A DNA stretch of 58,945 nt, taken from NCBI GenBank assembly GCA_902511755.1, contig CABXGL010000002.1, forward strand, positions 65,973 to 124,917, written 5' to 3'. Below are positions 45,167 through 52,953 of the stretch, piece by piece (the stretch's first letter is position 1; each line of letters begins with the position of its first letter). The notes below the pieces were generated by a model that was given only the letters and a program-made list of their open reading frames with translations, searched no databases and was not told the origin of the DNA. Made by a program: the position numbers and the translations under genes. The DNA is from an uncultured Bacteroidota bacterium (GTDB taxonomy: Bacteria; Bacteroidota; Bacteroidia; Flavobacteriales; Flavobacteriaceae).

Positions 45167-45197
45167 ATTAATAAGGTTTAGATAATTGTTATATTAG
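45161..45197 (+). repeat. Repeat C, copy 2
   Basis: ACGTAGATTAATAAGGTTTA then GATAATTGTTATATTAG; corresponds to 41135-41173. It lies 17 bp ahead of the MORN-SH3 gene. Confidence 0.7.
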
Positions 45198-45213
45198 AGT
45201 AAAATAACTAGTT

Positions 45214-46134
45214 ATGAAAAAACTCTTTCTACTCTTTCTACTCTTTCTACTCTTACTGTTTATTCCACTTTTTTGTTTTGGACAGAATGAAGATTGTTCT
45301 ACTAAAATTATATATGAGAATAATCAGTATAATGGATGTGTTAATGATGCTGGTAATCCAGATGGATACGGAAAAATGACATTTGAAAATCAAGATGTAT
45401 ACATTGGGTTTTGGAAAAATGGTAAAAGAAACGGATTAGGAAAATTTACAACAAATGAAGGGAGTTTTTATGAAGGAAATTGGAAGGATGACATGAAGCA
45501 TGGAACAGGTTCTTACACTGAAAAAAAAGAAGATGAAACTTACTATAGAAAAGGATTGTTTGAATATGGCCAATTTATAGAAGGTAAGATGGAGGTTGAT
45601 AATGGGCTCTTTTTAACACAGCATACTATAACCTACAAGTCTTACATTGGAGTTGTAAAAAATAAAGAAATTAATTTGTTGGAAGGTCCAGGACCTGATT
45701 ATGAAATCATAACAAATTTAATTCCTGGCAGTCAATTATTTATTATTTCAGATAAACCCATAAATGGTTATTATAATGTAATTGATATATTATCTAATAA
45801 AGAAGGTTATGTTAACGTTTTGTTTGTCGATTTAGGTGATGAGATCAAAGCAAATGATGATAGTAGTAATTTTATAGTAACTGGTGTCTCCGAAAATCCA
45901 AAGTTGTCTATAATTAATATTTTTAACAATACTGAAGTTAGAGCATCAATAAAAATGGGAGGTTATAATTATATTTTTGAGCCCCTTGCAAGAAGAGATA
46001 TTGATATTTCCCCAGGCGATTATACAATCATAGTTTCATCTCCCAATGTGATTCCTTTTATTGAAAAAGTTGAGATTGAAGTCGGGAAAAACTATAAAAG
46101 GGTATATGTCATTATTAAAAAACCCAAAAATTAA
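45214..46134 (+). CDS. Secreted MORN-repeat protein with SH3b domain
   Basis: 306 aa. Signal peptide MKKLFLLFLLFLLLLFIPLF with cleavage after FGQ; its coding DNA holds three 9-bp CTCTTTCTA units at 45223-45249, lengthening the hydrophobic core. MORN repeats occupy about residues 40-100 (GYGKMTFENQDVYIGFWKNG, GSFYEGNWKDDMKHGTGSYT). An SH3b domain follows at about 140-205 (NLLEGPGPDYEIITNLIPGS). The C-terminal 90 residues are beta-rich. The gene abuts the next ORF with no gap. Confidence 0.72.
   Translation: MKKLFLLFLLFLLLLFIPLFCFGQNEDCSTKIIYENNQYNGCVNDAGNPDGYGKMTFENQDVYIGFWKNGKRNGLGKFTTNEGSFYEGNWKDDMKHGTGSYTEKKEDETYYRKGLFEYGQFIEGKMEVDNGLFLTQHTITYKSYIGVVKNKEINLLEGPGPDYEIITNLIPGSQLFIISDKPINGYYNVIDILSNKEGYVNVLFVDLGDEIKANDDSSNFIVTGVSENPKLSIINIFNNTEVRASIKMGGYNYIFEPLARRDIDISPGDYTIIVSSPNVIPFIEKVEIEVGKNYKRVYVIIKKPKN
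45223..45249 (+). repeat. Triplet tandem repeat of CTCTTTCTA inside a signal peptide
   Basis: Three perfect in-frame 9-bp units encoding LFL, at risk of slippage that would change the length of the hydrophobic core without breaking the frame. Confidence 0.85.
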
Positions 46135-46350
46135 GTGAAAAGTCCTAGAAAATTTCTTCGATTAAAAAGTGTTGAAGCGTACGTCCTTTTTTTATCTGGA
46201 TTTTTGCTCCCTCTTATGTTCATTTATGCTTTGATATTCCACATCGAAAGACTTGATTTTATGGGCTTAATAGAATGGCTAGGAGTTGTCCTGGTTCCTA
46301 TACTTACATATATATGTGCTCGTTTAATTGACCATGAAGATAAAGCATAG
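46135..46350 (+). CDS. 71-aa membrane protein, unknown
   Basis: GTG start right after the previous stop (MKSPRKFLRLKSVEAYVLFL). Two membrane helices. Its stop TAG lies in a degenerate repeat A (TAAAGCATAG). Confidence 0.5.
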   Translation: MKSPRKFLRLKSVEAYVLFLSGFLLPLMFIYALIFHIERLDFMGLIEWLGVVLVPILTYICARLIDHEDKA

Positions 46351-46365
46351 TTATATCTTTAAATA
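46341..46365 (+). repeat. Repeat A, copy 8 (degenerate)
   Basis: TAAAGCATAGTTATATCTTT against the core TAAACCATAGGCATATCTTC: 16 of 20 bases agree. The stop TAG of the previous ORF is again inside it, and a start codon follows immediately. Confidence 0.65.
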
Positions 46366-46524
46366 ATGAAAAAATTTATTTTAAAACATCTTGATTTAAT
46401 TGGCTTTGGGATTATGTGTTTTTTTGCTATTGATTATTGGATTCTGGATATTTTTTCAAATCTAATTATATTATGGATTGGCCTTATAATTAACGCCATA
46501 GGATTATTAATAAATCGAAGATGA
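46366..46524 (+). CDS. 52-aa membrane protein, unknown
   Basis: MKKFILKHLDLIGFGIMCFF start, two hydrophobic stretches, tail INRR. It ends with an ATGA overlap into the next ORF. Confidence 0.45.
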   Translation: MKKFILKHLDLIGFGIMCFFAIDYWILDIFSNLIILWIGLIINAIGLLINRR

Positions 46525-46676
46525 ATCAAAAAAAAGAAGAAACTTTATTCTTTTTTGTAACAGTATTGTTATTAATGTCACTTGGTTTTTTAAAGGATCT
46601 TGGACTATATTCCATTCCTTTTGTAATTAGCTATCCAATTTGGTTTATGAGAATATTAATTCGAGGAAAAAATTAA
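46521..46676 (+). CDS. 51-aa membrane protein, unknown
   Basis: MNQKKEETLFFFVTVLLLMS start; two hydrophobic stretches. It begins in the ATGA overlap, which supports translation with the previous ORF. Its TAA opens repeat A copy 9. Confidence 0.45.
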   Translation: MNQKKEETLFFFVTVLLLMSLGFLKDLGLYSIPFVISYPIWFMRILIRGKN

Positions 46677-46704
46677 AATAAGGTTTTTTTATATCTTTAA
46701 ATAA
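46674..46704 (+). repeat. Repeat A, copy 9 (degenerate, weak)
   Basis: TAAAATAAGG, a T run and ATATCTTTAAATAA. Only the ends of the core match; its tail ATATCTTTAAATAA equals that of copy 8. The TAA is the stop of the preceding ORF. Confidence 0.45.
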
Positions 46705-46713
46705 AAAAAATAA

Positions 46714-47523
46714 ATGAAATATAGATTTTTTTTAATATCGATAATTATTTTTTTCGTTTCATGTGGAGGCGCTGAATCCGAAGTGGGAGGGGGCTCTGAT
46801 GAAACAAGTGCTGATTTTCCAAATTTTGTTGACAATAATAATTTAAGAATTTTTGCCAGAAAGGGTGTTTCAACTACATTTTTAAATAATGTTGGGAAAG
46901 CTTATGGCGAAATGTTTAAACCTAGCGCTAATGTTGATCAATCAATGAGATCAAATTATTTATCAGTTAGTAAAGAAAAATATGTATATCAAAGAGTTGG
47001 AGTTGATGGAATGGCTAGTAATTCTAATTTTAATCCAGGAACTCCACCCAACCCCTATGGGGATAATTGCACAGATTATATATGGGAAATGAAAACTGGT
47101 GGAGCAGATCAAATTGGAGAAGTAATAGAACATCTTTTACATACAGTCACAGCTGTTACTATGTATTTAGCATTTCCAGATTGGAATTATAAAAACTCTT
47201 CTTCACCATTATATTTGGCGATGAATGAAGCTGTTAATAAAGGGATTTATGATATTTCTAGTTATGATGATTTAAAAAATGATGACGCTTATCATAGAAT
47301 CATAACTCAGGAATATGCTTATTGGCTAATTCTTGCGGAGTGGGATTATTATGAAACTGCAGGTAAAAAAGAAGCTGGAATGACAGGAAATGGAGAATTT
47401 ACAATCGGCACACCATCTGAAATTCAAACACAACTGCCTTTGGGACACAAATTGTATAAAGATTATATTGAGAAAATTTTATCAATTCCCAACAAGGATA
47501 ATATAATTTCTTTATTCCCATAA
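46714..47523 (+). CDS. Lipoprotein of unknown function
   Basis: 269 aa. Lipobox FFVSC (Cys17) is followed by a Gly/Glu/Ser linker. The middle has a GEVIEHLLHTVTAV segment; Glu-x-x-x-x-His patterns of this type occur in zinc peptidases, but I cannot assign one. Trp/Tyr-rich segments (PDWNYKNSSSPLYLAMNEAV) follow. It lies 3 bp upstream of the BspA-like gene, forming a pair. Confidence 0.55.
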   Translation: MKYRFFLISIIIFFVSCGGAESEVGGGSDETSADFPNFVDNNNLRIFARKGVSTTFLNNVGKAYGEMFKPSANVDQSMRSNYLSVSKEKYVYQRVGVDGMASNSNFNPGTPPNPYGDNCTDYIWEMKTGGADQIGEVIEHLLHTVTAVTMYLAFPDWNYKNSSSPLYLAMNEAVNKGIYDISSYDDLKNDDAYHRIITQEYAYWLILAEWDYYETAGKKEAGMTGNGEFTIGTPSEIQTQLPLGHKLYKDYIEKILSIPNKDNIISLFP

Positions 47524-47526
47524 TTT

Positions 47527-49443
47527 ATGAAAAAAATCCTTTTTTTCATTTCCTGCTTGTTATTGTTTTCTTGCCAAAAGAATCCTGTTTTATATATATT
47601 AACTACTTCTGCCAATCCTGTTGAAGGAGGGACAGTTCTTCCCGCAACAAGACAATATGAAGCTGGCGATACTGCTAATTTAGTTGCTGCCCCGGCTGCA
47701 GAATATGTTTTTCAAAGTTGGACTGGAGCTACAGGAGGTGCAGAAACTACTCTTGTAATGGCTGAAGATAAAACAGTAGTTGCAAACTTTATTAAGAAAA
47801 CATATCCGTTAACAATTAAAGTAGAAGGAGAAGGGAGTGTAGCGCAAAAAGTAATCAAAGCAGGTGCTTCAACGGATTATAATAGCGGTACCATAGTGGA
47901 GTTAACGGCTAATTGTACAAATAAATGGAAATTTAAAGAGTGGAAAGGAGATTTAACGGGAACAGAAAGTCCAAAACAAATTACAATAGATAAACCAAAA
48001 ACAGTTACAGCAGTTTTTGAAGAACTCCCTCCATTTTATTTAGATGCAAATGGGGTGACTATAAAAGCTAGAGATTGGGTTGTAGCTGGAACAAAAGGAG
48101 AAGTTAATGGAGTAACTTACGAAGCTGTAGATATCGTAACATTAAGGTCAATATTTAAAATTCCTTCTAATTGGTGGGAATATCAACCGGCAATTAAAGC
48201 AGCTGAAGAAAGACTAAGCAAAGTTGTTACAACGTTAATAACGGATATGTCTGATCTATTTTCAAATGCCCCAACAAGTAATTCAGAAGGGGAATTTTAT
48301 ATTTATTATAACCAATTTAATCCAGATATATCATCTTGGGATGTGAGTAATGTTACCAATATGTCTAATATGTTTAGGAGAGATAACATAACACTTCCAG
48401 CAGAGGATGATATATGTTCTGGAGGACTGGCTTATCACGAAGGTCGCTTTAATAAAGATATCAGCAAATGGGATGTAAGTAATGTAACAAATATGTCTGG
48501 AATGTTTTTTAAGGCTGTTCGATTTAATCAAGATATAAGTAAATGGGATGTAAGTAATGTTACAGATATGAGCAATATGTTTGTAGGAACTAATGCATTC
48601 CACCAAGATCTGGGGAGTTGGGACGTTAGTAAAGTGACTAATACGTCAGGAATGTTTGCCAAGCTCTACCATAAAATTGGGGATATTCAAAAAGATTTCA
48701 ACATTTCAGGTTGGGATGTTAGTAATGTGACTAATATGAGTTGCATGTTTTTAGAAAATGGTATGACAGAAGATTTCAAAAATTGGAATGTAAGTAATGT
48801 AACTAATATGTCTAGGATGTTTGGAGCTTTTACTGGCAACTACTTTAACGTGTCTGGTATTGAAGGTTGGAATGTAAGTAAGGCAACAAATATGTCAGGA
48901 ATGTTTCGTTGGAATTGGTTATTTAATCTAGATATCAGTAATTGGGATGTTAGTAATGTTACTGATATGAGCAATATGTTTATGAGTGCTCATTCATTCA
49001 ATCAAGATATTAATAGTTGGAATGTGAGCAATGTAACTAATATGAGCGGTATGTTTTCAGGTTATTTAATATCTATTTATAAAAAAGTAATGGATTTTAA
49101 TAAAGATATTGGAAGTTGGGATGTTAGTAAAGTGACTGATATGAGTAAAATGTTTTATTTTAATGAACCATTTAATCAGGATCTCGGGAATTGGAATGTG
49201 AGTAATGTGACTGACATGAGTTATATGTTTTCATCTGCAAAGTCATTTGATCAACCCATAGGTGATTGGAAGGTTAGTAAGGTAACAGATATGTCGCACA
49301 TGTTTTCATATGCTAGTGTATTCAATCAGCGACTAGTTAAATGGTGTGTTAACAATATTACTTCAGAGCCAACTTATTTTAGTACAGCGTCCGCTTTAAC
49401 AACAGACAATAAACCTAAATGGGGGACTTGTCCTTCGAACTAG
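47527..49443 (+). CDS. BspA-like (DUF285) surface lipoprotein with InlB-type repeats
   Basis: 638 aa. Lipobox LLFSC (Cys16). Two divergent InlB B-repeats (about residues 25-170, with VFQSWTGATGG and WKFKEWKGDLTG) precede about 13 BspA/DUF285 repeats of the form FNQDISxWDVSNVTNMSxMF (residues about 250-620). This is a surface adhesin-like protein typical of Bacteroidota and Mycoplasma families. The repeats are not identical, so they are old. It ends the island: the next gene is convergent and begins 9 bp beyond the stop. Confidence 0.88.
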   Translation: MKKILFFISCLLLFSCQKNPVLYILTTSANPVEGGTVLPATRQYEAGDTANLVAAPAAEYVFQSWTGATGGAETTLVMAEDKTVVANFIKKTYPLTIKVEGEGSVAQKVIKAGASTDYNSGTIVELTANCTNKWKFKEWKGDLTGTESPKQITIDKPKTVTAVFEELPPFYLDANGVTIKARDWVVAGTKGEVNGVTYEAVDIVTLRSIFKIPSNWWEYQPAIKAAEERLSKVVTTLITDMSDLFSNAPTSNSEGEFYIYYNQFNPDISSWDVSNVTNMSNMFRRDNITLPAEDDICSGGLAYHEGRFNKDISKWDVSNVTNMSGMFFKAVRFNQDISKWDVSNVTDMSNMFVGTNAFHQDLGSWDVSKVTNTSGMFAKLYHKIGDIQKDFNISGWDVSNVTNMSCMFLENGMTEDFKNWNVSNVTNMSRMFGAFTGNYFNVSGIEGWNVSKATNMSGMFRWNWLFNLDISNWDVSNVTDMSNMFMSAHSFNQDINSWNVSNVTNMSGMFSGYLISIYKKVMDFNKDIGSWDVSKVTDMSKMFYFNEPFNQDLGNWNVSNVTDMSYMFSSAKSFDQPIGDWKVSKVTDMSHMFSYASVFNQRLVKWCVNNITSEPTYFSTASALTTDNKPKWGTCPSN

Positions 49444-49451
49444 GGTTTCTT

Positions 49452-50759
49452 TTATTTCCCTATTAAAAGTATTTTTTCTTGTCGTCCATTTACGTATCTA
49501 AACCCGCTTTTTTCAAAAATACCAGCTTCCTCTAACATTATTCTAATCTCCTTTCCCCACTCTTTTAAATAGGTTTTATTATTTAATTCAATAGCATATA
49601 CAGTATCAAAATTCATTTTTACATCTCCTTTAAAAGGTACTCCGTCTTGTGAATCCCACATTCCAAGTGTAGTGCCCGCAGAATGACCAAATGTGCCCAA
49701 GGGATGGGTGTATATTTGAGGATTTAGACCCTCTTTTTTAGCCAAGCTCAAAGAAGATTTTAGAATTTGATTTCCAGTTTTGTTTAAAGCAAACTGATCC
49801 GTAAAAATATCTTGAACTCTATTAGCATCTTTTAGTGCATCTGCTAAAAATTTGGGAGCATTTTTTTCGTTGGTTTTTAAAACATAAGCAATTTGCTGAC
49901 AATCCGTGTTTAAGGTTAAATAGCTTATGCCAAAATCACAGTGGACTAAATCTCCTGGTTGGATAATGTCATATTTTGATTTTCCATCAAATGCATAAAG
50001 ATCACTTGCTTCATTTCTTTGTACATCTATTGTTGGATGAAACCAAGTTTTAAGTTTTAGGCTAAGCACTTTTTCTCGCATCCACCAAACAACATCATCA
50101 GTTGTAGTTTCGCCTGGTGTTATTACGCTTGTTGAAAAAGCTTCCTTAATTATGTTGTGAGTAATGCTGACTAGTTGATTATAAATTGTTTTTTCTTTTT
50201 TTGTTCTAGTTTCAATCCATCGGATTCCTAATTTTTCAGCAGAAACAACTTTTTCCTGCATTTTTTTTGGAGCATTGTTGTAAAATAAATCAAAATCAGT
50301 TTTTGATATGCCATCAATTAGGGCAAAATTTTCAGAAAAGTTTAATCCAATTTTGTTTGGTCCTTTTTCAGAAATGTAATTATATAATGCCTCAAATTGA
50401 TTTGGTGTTTTTTCTTTATTCCAAATAGAAGGAATGTTTTCTCCAAAATTATATCTTGAAATTGCAGCTGCCTCCACTTTATCACTAATAGAATTATGAT
50501 AAAAAACCAAGATGGTCCTTCTTCTAGCATTTAGCCAAGTAGGAGGCAAAAATGTTTTAATTATAGGGTCTTCATTATATTCTCTAGTGATAATTATCCA
50601 CATATCAATTCCAGTCTCTTTCATTAGGCTGGGAAGCAAATTTTCAATTCTGTCTTTTTGAATTTCTTTAATAATAGTGGCCCTATTTTTTAAATCTAAA
50701 ATGTTTTGTGAGAAGGAGAATTGAAAAAATAATAAAAGGAATAAAGCGATTCTATACAT
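49452..50759 (-). CDS. Secreted M24 family metallopeptidase (Xaa-Pro aminopeptidase-like)
   Basis: 435 aa with a signal peptide (MYRIALFLLLFFQFSFSQ). The N-terminal half is a creatinase-like domain and the C-terminal half is the pita-bread fold with metal ligands in HCDFGISY, HPLGTFGHSAGTTLG and the final Glu region (IELNNKTY). It probably releases N-terminal residues next to proline in the periplasm. Convergent with the BspA gene; the next minus-strand gene is 2 bp upstream. Confidence 0.82.
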   Translation of the reverse strand: MYRIALFLLLFFQFSFSQNILDLKNRATIIKEIQKDRIENLLPSLMKETGIDMWIIITREYNEDPIIKTFLPPTWLNARRRTILVFYHNSISDKVEAAAISRYNFGENIPSIWNKEKTPNQFEALYNYISEKGPNKIGLNFSENFALIDGISKTDFDLFYNNAPKKMQEKVVSAEKLGIRWIETRTKKEKTIYNQLVSITHNIIKEAFSTSVITPGETTTDDVVWWMREKVLSLKLKTWFHPTIDVQRNEASDLYAFDGKSKYDIIQPGDLVHCDFGISYLTLNTDCQQIAYVLKTNEKNAPKFLADALKDANRVQDIFTDQFALNKTGNQILKSSLSLAKKEGLNPQIYTHPLGTFGHSAGTTLGMWDSQDGVPFKGDVKMNFDTVYAIELNNKTYLKEWGKEIRIMLEEAGIFEKSGFRYVNGRQEKILLIGK

Positions 50760-50761
50760 AA

Positions 50762-51244
50762 TTAAATTTTATTGTTTTTTTTCTTTTTTCTATATATAAA
50801 TAACAAAAATATGCAGATCACATTTGTTATTAGAATATATGGGTTAGACCATGGAATGCCATCAAATCTAAAATCAGAAATTGGCCATAAAATAGGAGTT
50901 GGGAAAAACTCAATACTATGTGTAAAAAAATCTAAAATAATATGACAAGGCCATGCCAACATTGGGAAAGCAAAATCTTTATTTATTTTATACACTATGC
51001 CTATAAAAATAAAGGCTATGACAATACTATGAGAAAATTCATATAAATCATATACCCAATAAGGAATGGCATCAGCTGAGGGTTTTCCAAAATTAAGCTT
51101 GTTGCTGTTAAATAATAGATTATAAAGGAAATACAAACCAAAGGAAAATAAATCTGGGAGCGCTCCAAAAAGGAAAGAGAACCATCTATATTTTCTATAT
51201 CCAAAAAACCCTTTACCATAAAGAGCATGACTTAAAGTATCCAT
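50762..51244 (-). CDS. YdjM-like membrane-bound metal-dependent hydrolase
   Basis: 160 aa with about four membrane helices. MDTLSHALYG at the N-terminus, LPDLFSF and HIILDFFTHSIEFFP in the middle carry the His/Asp pattern of the DUF457/YdjM family. Activity is unproved. It lies between PspC and the M24 peptidase in the same direction. Confidence 0.75.
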   Translation of the reverse strand: MDTLSHALYGKGFFGYRKYRWFSFLFGALPDLFSFGLYFLYNLLFNSNKLNFGKPSADAIPYWVYDLYEFSHSIVIAFIFIGIVYKINKDFAFPMLAWPCHIILDFFTHSIEFFPTPILWPISDFRFDGIPWSNPYILITNVICIFLLFIYRKKKKNNKI

Positions 51245-51265
51245 ATAGCTAATGCTCTTTCGTTT

Positions 51266-51448
51266 TTACACATTATGTAAGTCTTCTCCTTTTTTTAAAA
51301 TAATCCAGAATACTAAATAAACGAATCCAAGTCCTCCGAAAACTGTTACTATTCTCCAAATAAGAGGATCAACTTTAGTATGTTCCCCTAAACCATGACA
51401 AACTCCACCGACATATCCTTTGTCAGGATATCTATATAATTTTTTCAT
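51266..51448 (-). CDS. PspC domain protein (small)
   Basis: 60 aa. MKKLYRYPDKGYVGGVCHGL then DPLIWRIV is the PspC start signature with one membrane helix at about residues 33-50. Stress-response family; no pspA-like gene is in the window. The YdjM-like gene begins 22 bp beyond its stop on the same strand. Confidence 0.85.
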   Translation of the reverse strand: MKKLYRYPDKGYVGGVCHGLGEHTKVDPLIWRIVTVFGGLGFVYLVFWIILKKGEDLHNV

Positions 51449-51538
51449 TATTTAAAAATAATTATTAAATATAAACATACCTTTTTTTTAATAAACTTAT
51501 CATTATATTGTTGATTATTAACGTTAAACTATTTTAAA

Positions 51539-52030
51539 ATGAAAAAAATTTTATTAATTGCTTTGATAAGCATTTTTATTTCTTGTTCTCAAGGAAATCA
51601 TCCAGATTATGCAGCTAATGTAGAATCTGCAAAAACTCTTCTAGCACTTCAAGGTACAGAAGCTGACCTTCAAGCTCAACTTGACCTAGTCCATGAAGAT
51701 ATGGATTGGCAACCAGCGTTTCATGGTTCTGAAAGAATTGGGAAAGAAGGATTCGGAGAATATCTTAAAGGATGGCATGATGCAATGGAAGATGTTGTTT
51801 ATACACCTACCAATTATTTGCCTGGTGTTTTAGCTGAAACTGGTATTCCAGATGGAAGTGTAAGATCATATGGAACTTGGACTGGAGTTCACTCTGCTAC
51901 TGGGAAAAGTTGGGAGCTAATATCATATCATACTTGGGATTTTAAAGATGGTCTTATTATTTCAGGTGGAGATTATTTTGATGCGGGAGGACTGCTTGGT
52001 TCACTTGCAGAAGAATCATCAGAAGAATAA
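51539..52030 (+). CDS. NTF2/SnoaL-like lipoprotein
   Basis: 163 aa. Lipobox IFISC (Cys16). Domain plan: helix ANVESAKTLLALQGTEADL, then MDWQPAFHGSERIGKEGF, GTWTGVHSATGKSWELISYH and FKDGLIISGGDYFDAGG, the usual polyketide-cyclase-like cone. Its stop is 24 bp before a strong terminator. Function unknown. Confidence 0.8.
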   Translation: MKKILLIALISIFISCSQGNHPDYAANVESAKTLLALQGTEADLQAQLDLVHEDMDWQPAFHGSERIGKEGFGEYLKGWHDAMEDVVYTPTNYLPGVLAETGIPDGSVRSYGTWTGVHSATGKSWELISYHTWDFKDGLIISGGDYFDAGGLLGSLAEESSEE

Positions 52031-52053
52031 ATTTTCTAAGAAATTATGCACAT

Positions 52054-52085
52054 AAAAAAACCTTCAATTTCTTGAAGGTTTTTTT
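52054..52085. terminator. Bidirectional intrinsic terminator
   Basis: AAAAAAACCTTCAA and TTGAAGGTTTTTTT pair over 14 bp around a 4-base TTTC loop. It lies between the convergent NTF2-like and BI-1 genes and has T runs in both directions. Confidence 0.9.
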
Positions 52086-52113
52086 ATTAATAAATTTTAG
52101 AAAAACTAAATAT

Positions 52114-52884
52114 TTATTTTCTTGAATTTAATTTTGCTAATAATCTTAAAATTTCAAGGTATAGCCAAACCAAAGTAACTAAAAGCCCAAAGGCACCATA
52201 CCATTCCATATATTTTGGAGCTCCTTTTTCAGCTCCCTCTTCAATAAAATCAAAATCTAATACTAAATTTAGTGATGCTATTACTACAATAAATAGACTT
52301 ACTCCAATACTAAATAATGAGGCATTAGTTGGATCTAAAAAGGAGAATCCTGCTCCGAAAAAACTAGCAATAAATGAAATTACATAAACCAGACAAATTC
52401 CAGCAGTAGCGGCAAAAATTCCTAGCTTAAAATTTTCAGTGGCTTTAATTATTCCTGATCGATATGCAAATAGCAAAGAAATTAAAATAGAAATAGTTAA
52501 CATAATGGCATTAAAAACGATCCCCTCATAAAGTTGACTATACATAAATGAAATGCCTCCTAAAAGTAATCCTTCAAGCATGGCGTAGAGAGGAACTGTA
52601 ATTGGAGACCAGTGTCTTTTAAAAATGGTAATTATTGCTACAATAAAACCACCTATTCCACCAACGGCCATATATATTATTGAATTTTCAAAATATGAAA
52701 AATAACCTGCGCATAACATTAGAAGTAAAGAAATAGCAGTTTTGTCAACCGTTCCTTTTATTGTCATAAAGTCGTCCTTTATTAAAGGCCCTGTAGAACT
52801 TCTGCTTATGCCTTCAGTTTCTTTAAATGTGTTTGAACCCAATGCTGGATTCCCTGATCTAAGTGAAAGGTGTGAGCGTGCCAT
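52114..52884 (-). CDS. Bax inhibitor-1/YccA family membrane protein
   Basis: 256 aa with seven membrane helices. Start taken at residue 14 of the longest frame (MARSHLSLRSGNPALGS), since flavobacterial members begin with this S-x-R-S-G-N-P-A-L pattern. The C-terminal LVLDFDFIEEGAEKGAPKYM contains the conserved Asp/Glu and is followed by WYGAFGLLVTLVWLYLEILR. Usually a calcium-leak-type channel modulating stress; exact role unclear. Confidence 0.88.
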   Translation of the reverse strand: MARSHLSLRSGNPALGSNTFKETEGISRSSTGPLIKDDFMTIKGTVDKTAISLLLMLCAGYFSYFENSIIYMAVGGIGGFIVAIITIFKRHWSPITVPLYAMLEGLLLGGISFMYSQLYEGIVFNAIMLTISILISLLFAYRSGIIKATENFKLGIFAATAGICLVYVISFIASFFGAGFSFLDPTNASLFSIGVSLFIVVIASLNLVLDFDFIEEGAEKGAPKYMEWYGAFGLLVTLVWLYLEILRLLAKLNSRK

Positions 52885-52953
52885 AATTTTTTTTGACAAA
52901 TTTATATAAAAATTATGATTCATAATTTTAATATATTGTAGTAAAAAAATAAA

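Larger units (their letters stand above)
34456..45285 (+). repeat. Repeat B family: shared start and signal-peptide coding segment
   Basis: A 54-bp segment encoding MKKLLLLLLFIPLVSFGQ recurs at 35142, 35875, 36842, 39635, 40488, 41180, 43835 and 45214, with diverged or cut copies at 34456, 34780, 34801, 42872, 44679 and 45131. The core CTACTATTACTGTTTATTCC is identical in most copies although Leu has six codons, so similarity is at DNA level and not just protein level. The 3' end varies: TTTTGGGCA gives SFGQ, TTGTCA gives SCQ, so some copies yield lipoproteins. Confidence 0.8.
34403..46704 (+). mobile_element. Candidate gene-cassette array with repeats at ORF ends
   Basis: Nine direct copies of repeat A (all in one orientation, at 34403, 37640, 39964, 41088, 43448, 44282, 44626, 46341, 46674) split the region into eight segments of 1 to 6 small genes, all on the plus strand. 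In eight of nine copies the stop codon of the preceding ORF is within the first 10 bases of the repeat. Many cargo ORFs begin with repeat B, a shared signal-peptide-coding segment. The plan resembles an integron array, but no integrase is in the window and no attC consensus is seen. The boundaries are set by the first and last repeats; the neighbouring restriction-modification pair and the two large lipoprotein genes up to 49443 may belong to the same island. Confidence 0.6.

Noticed and set aside
34403-46704. Repeat array as a CRISPR
   Set aside because: Spacings vary from about 0.3 to over 3 kb and contain ORFs; there are no uniform short spacers and no cas genes, although one nuclease region is Cas4-like.
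47527-49443. BspA-like gene as phase-variable by internal repeats
   Set aside because: The repeats are similar in protein but clearly diverged in DNA, so slippage or recombination between units is less likely than in the YwqK-like gene.
31577-49451. A right-end duplicate of the tRNA-Asn 3' end (attR)
   Set aside because: I searched by eye for GTTCGAGTCC and TTGAGGGGGAG near 46-50 kb and found no copy.
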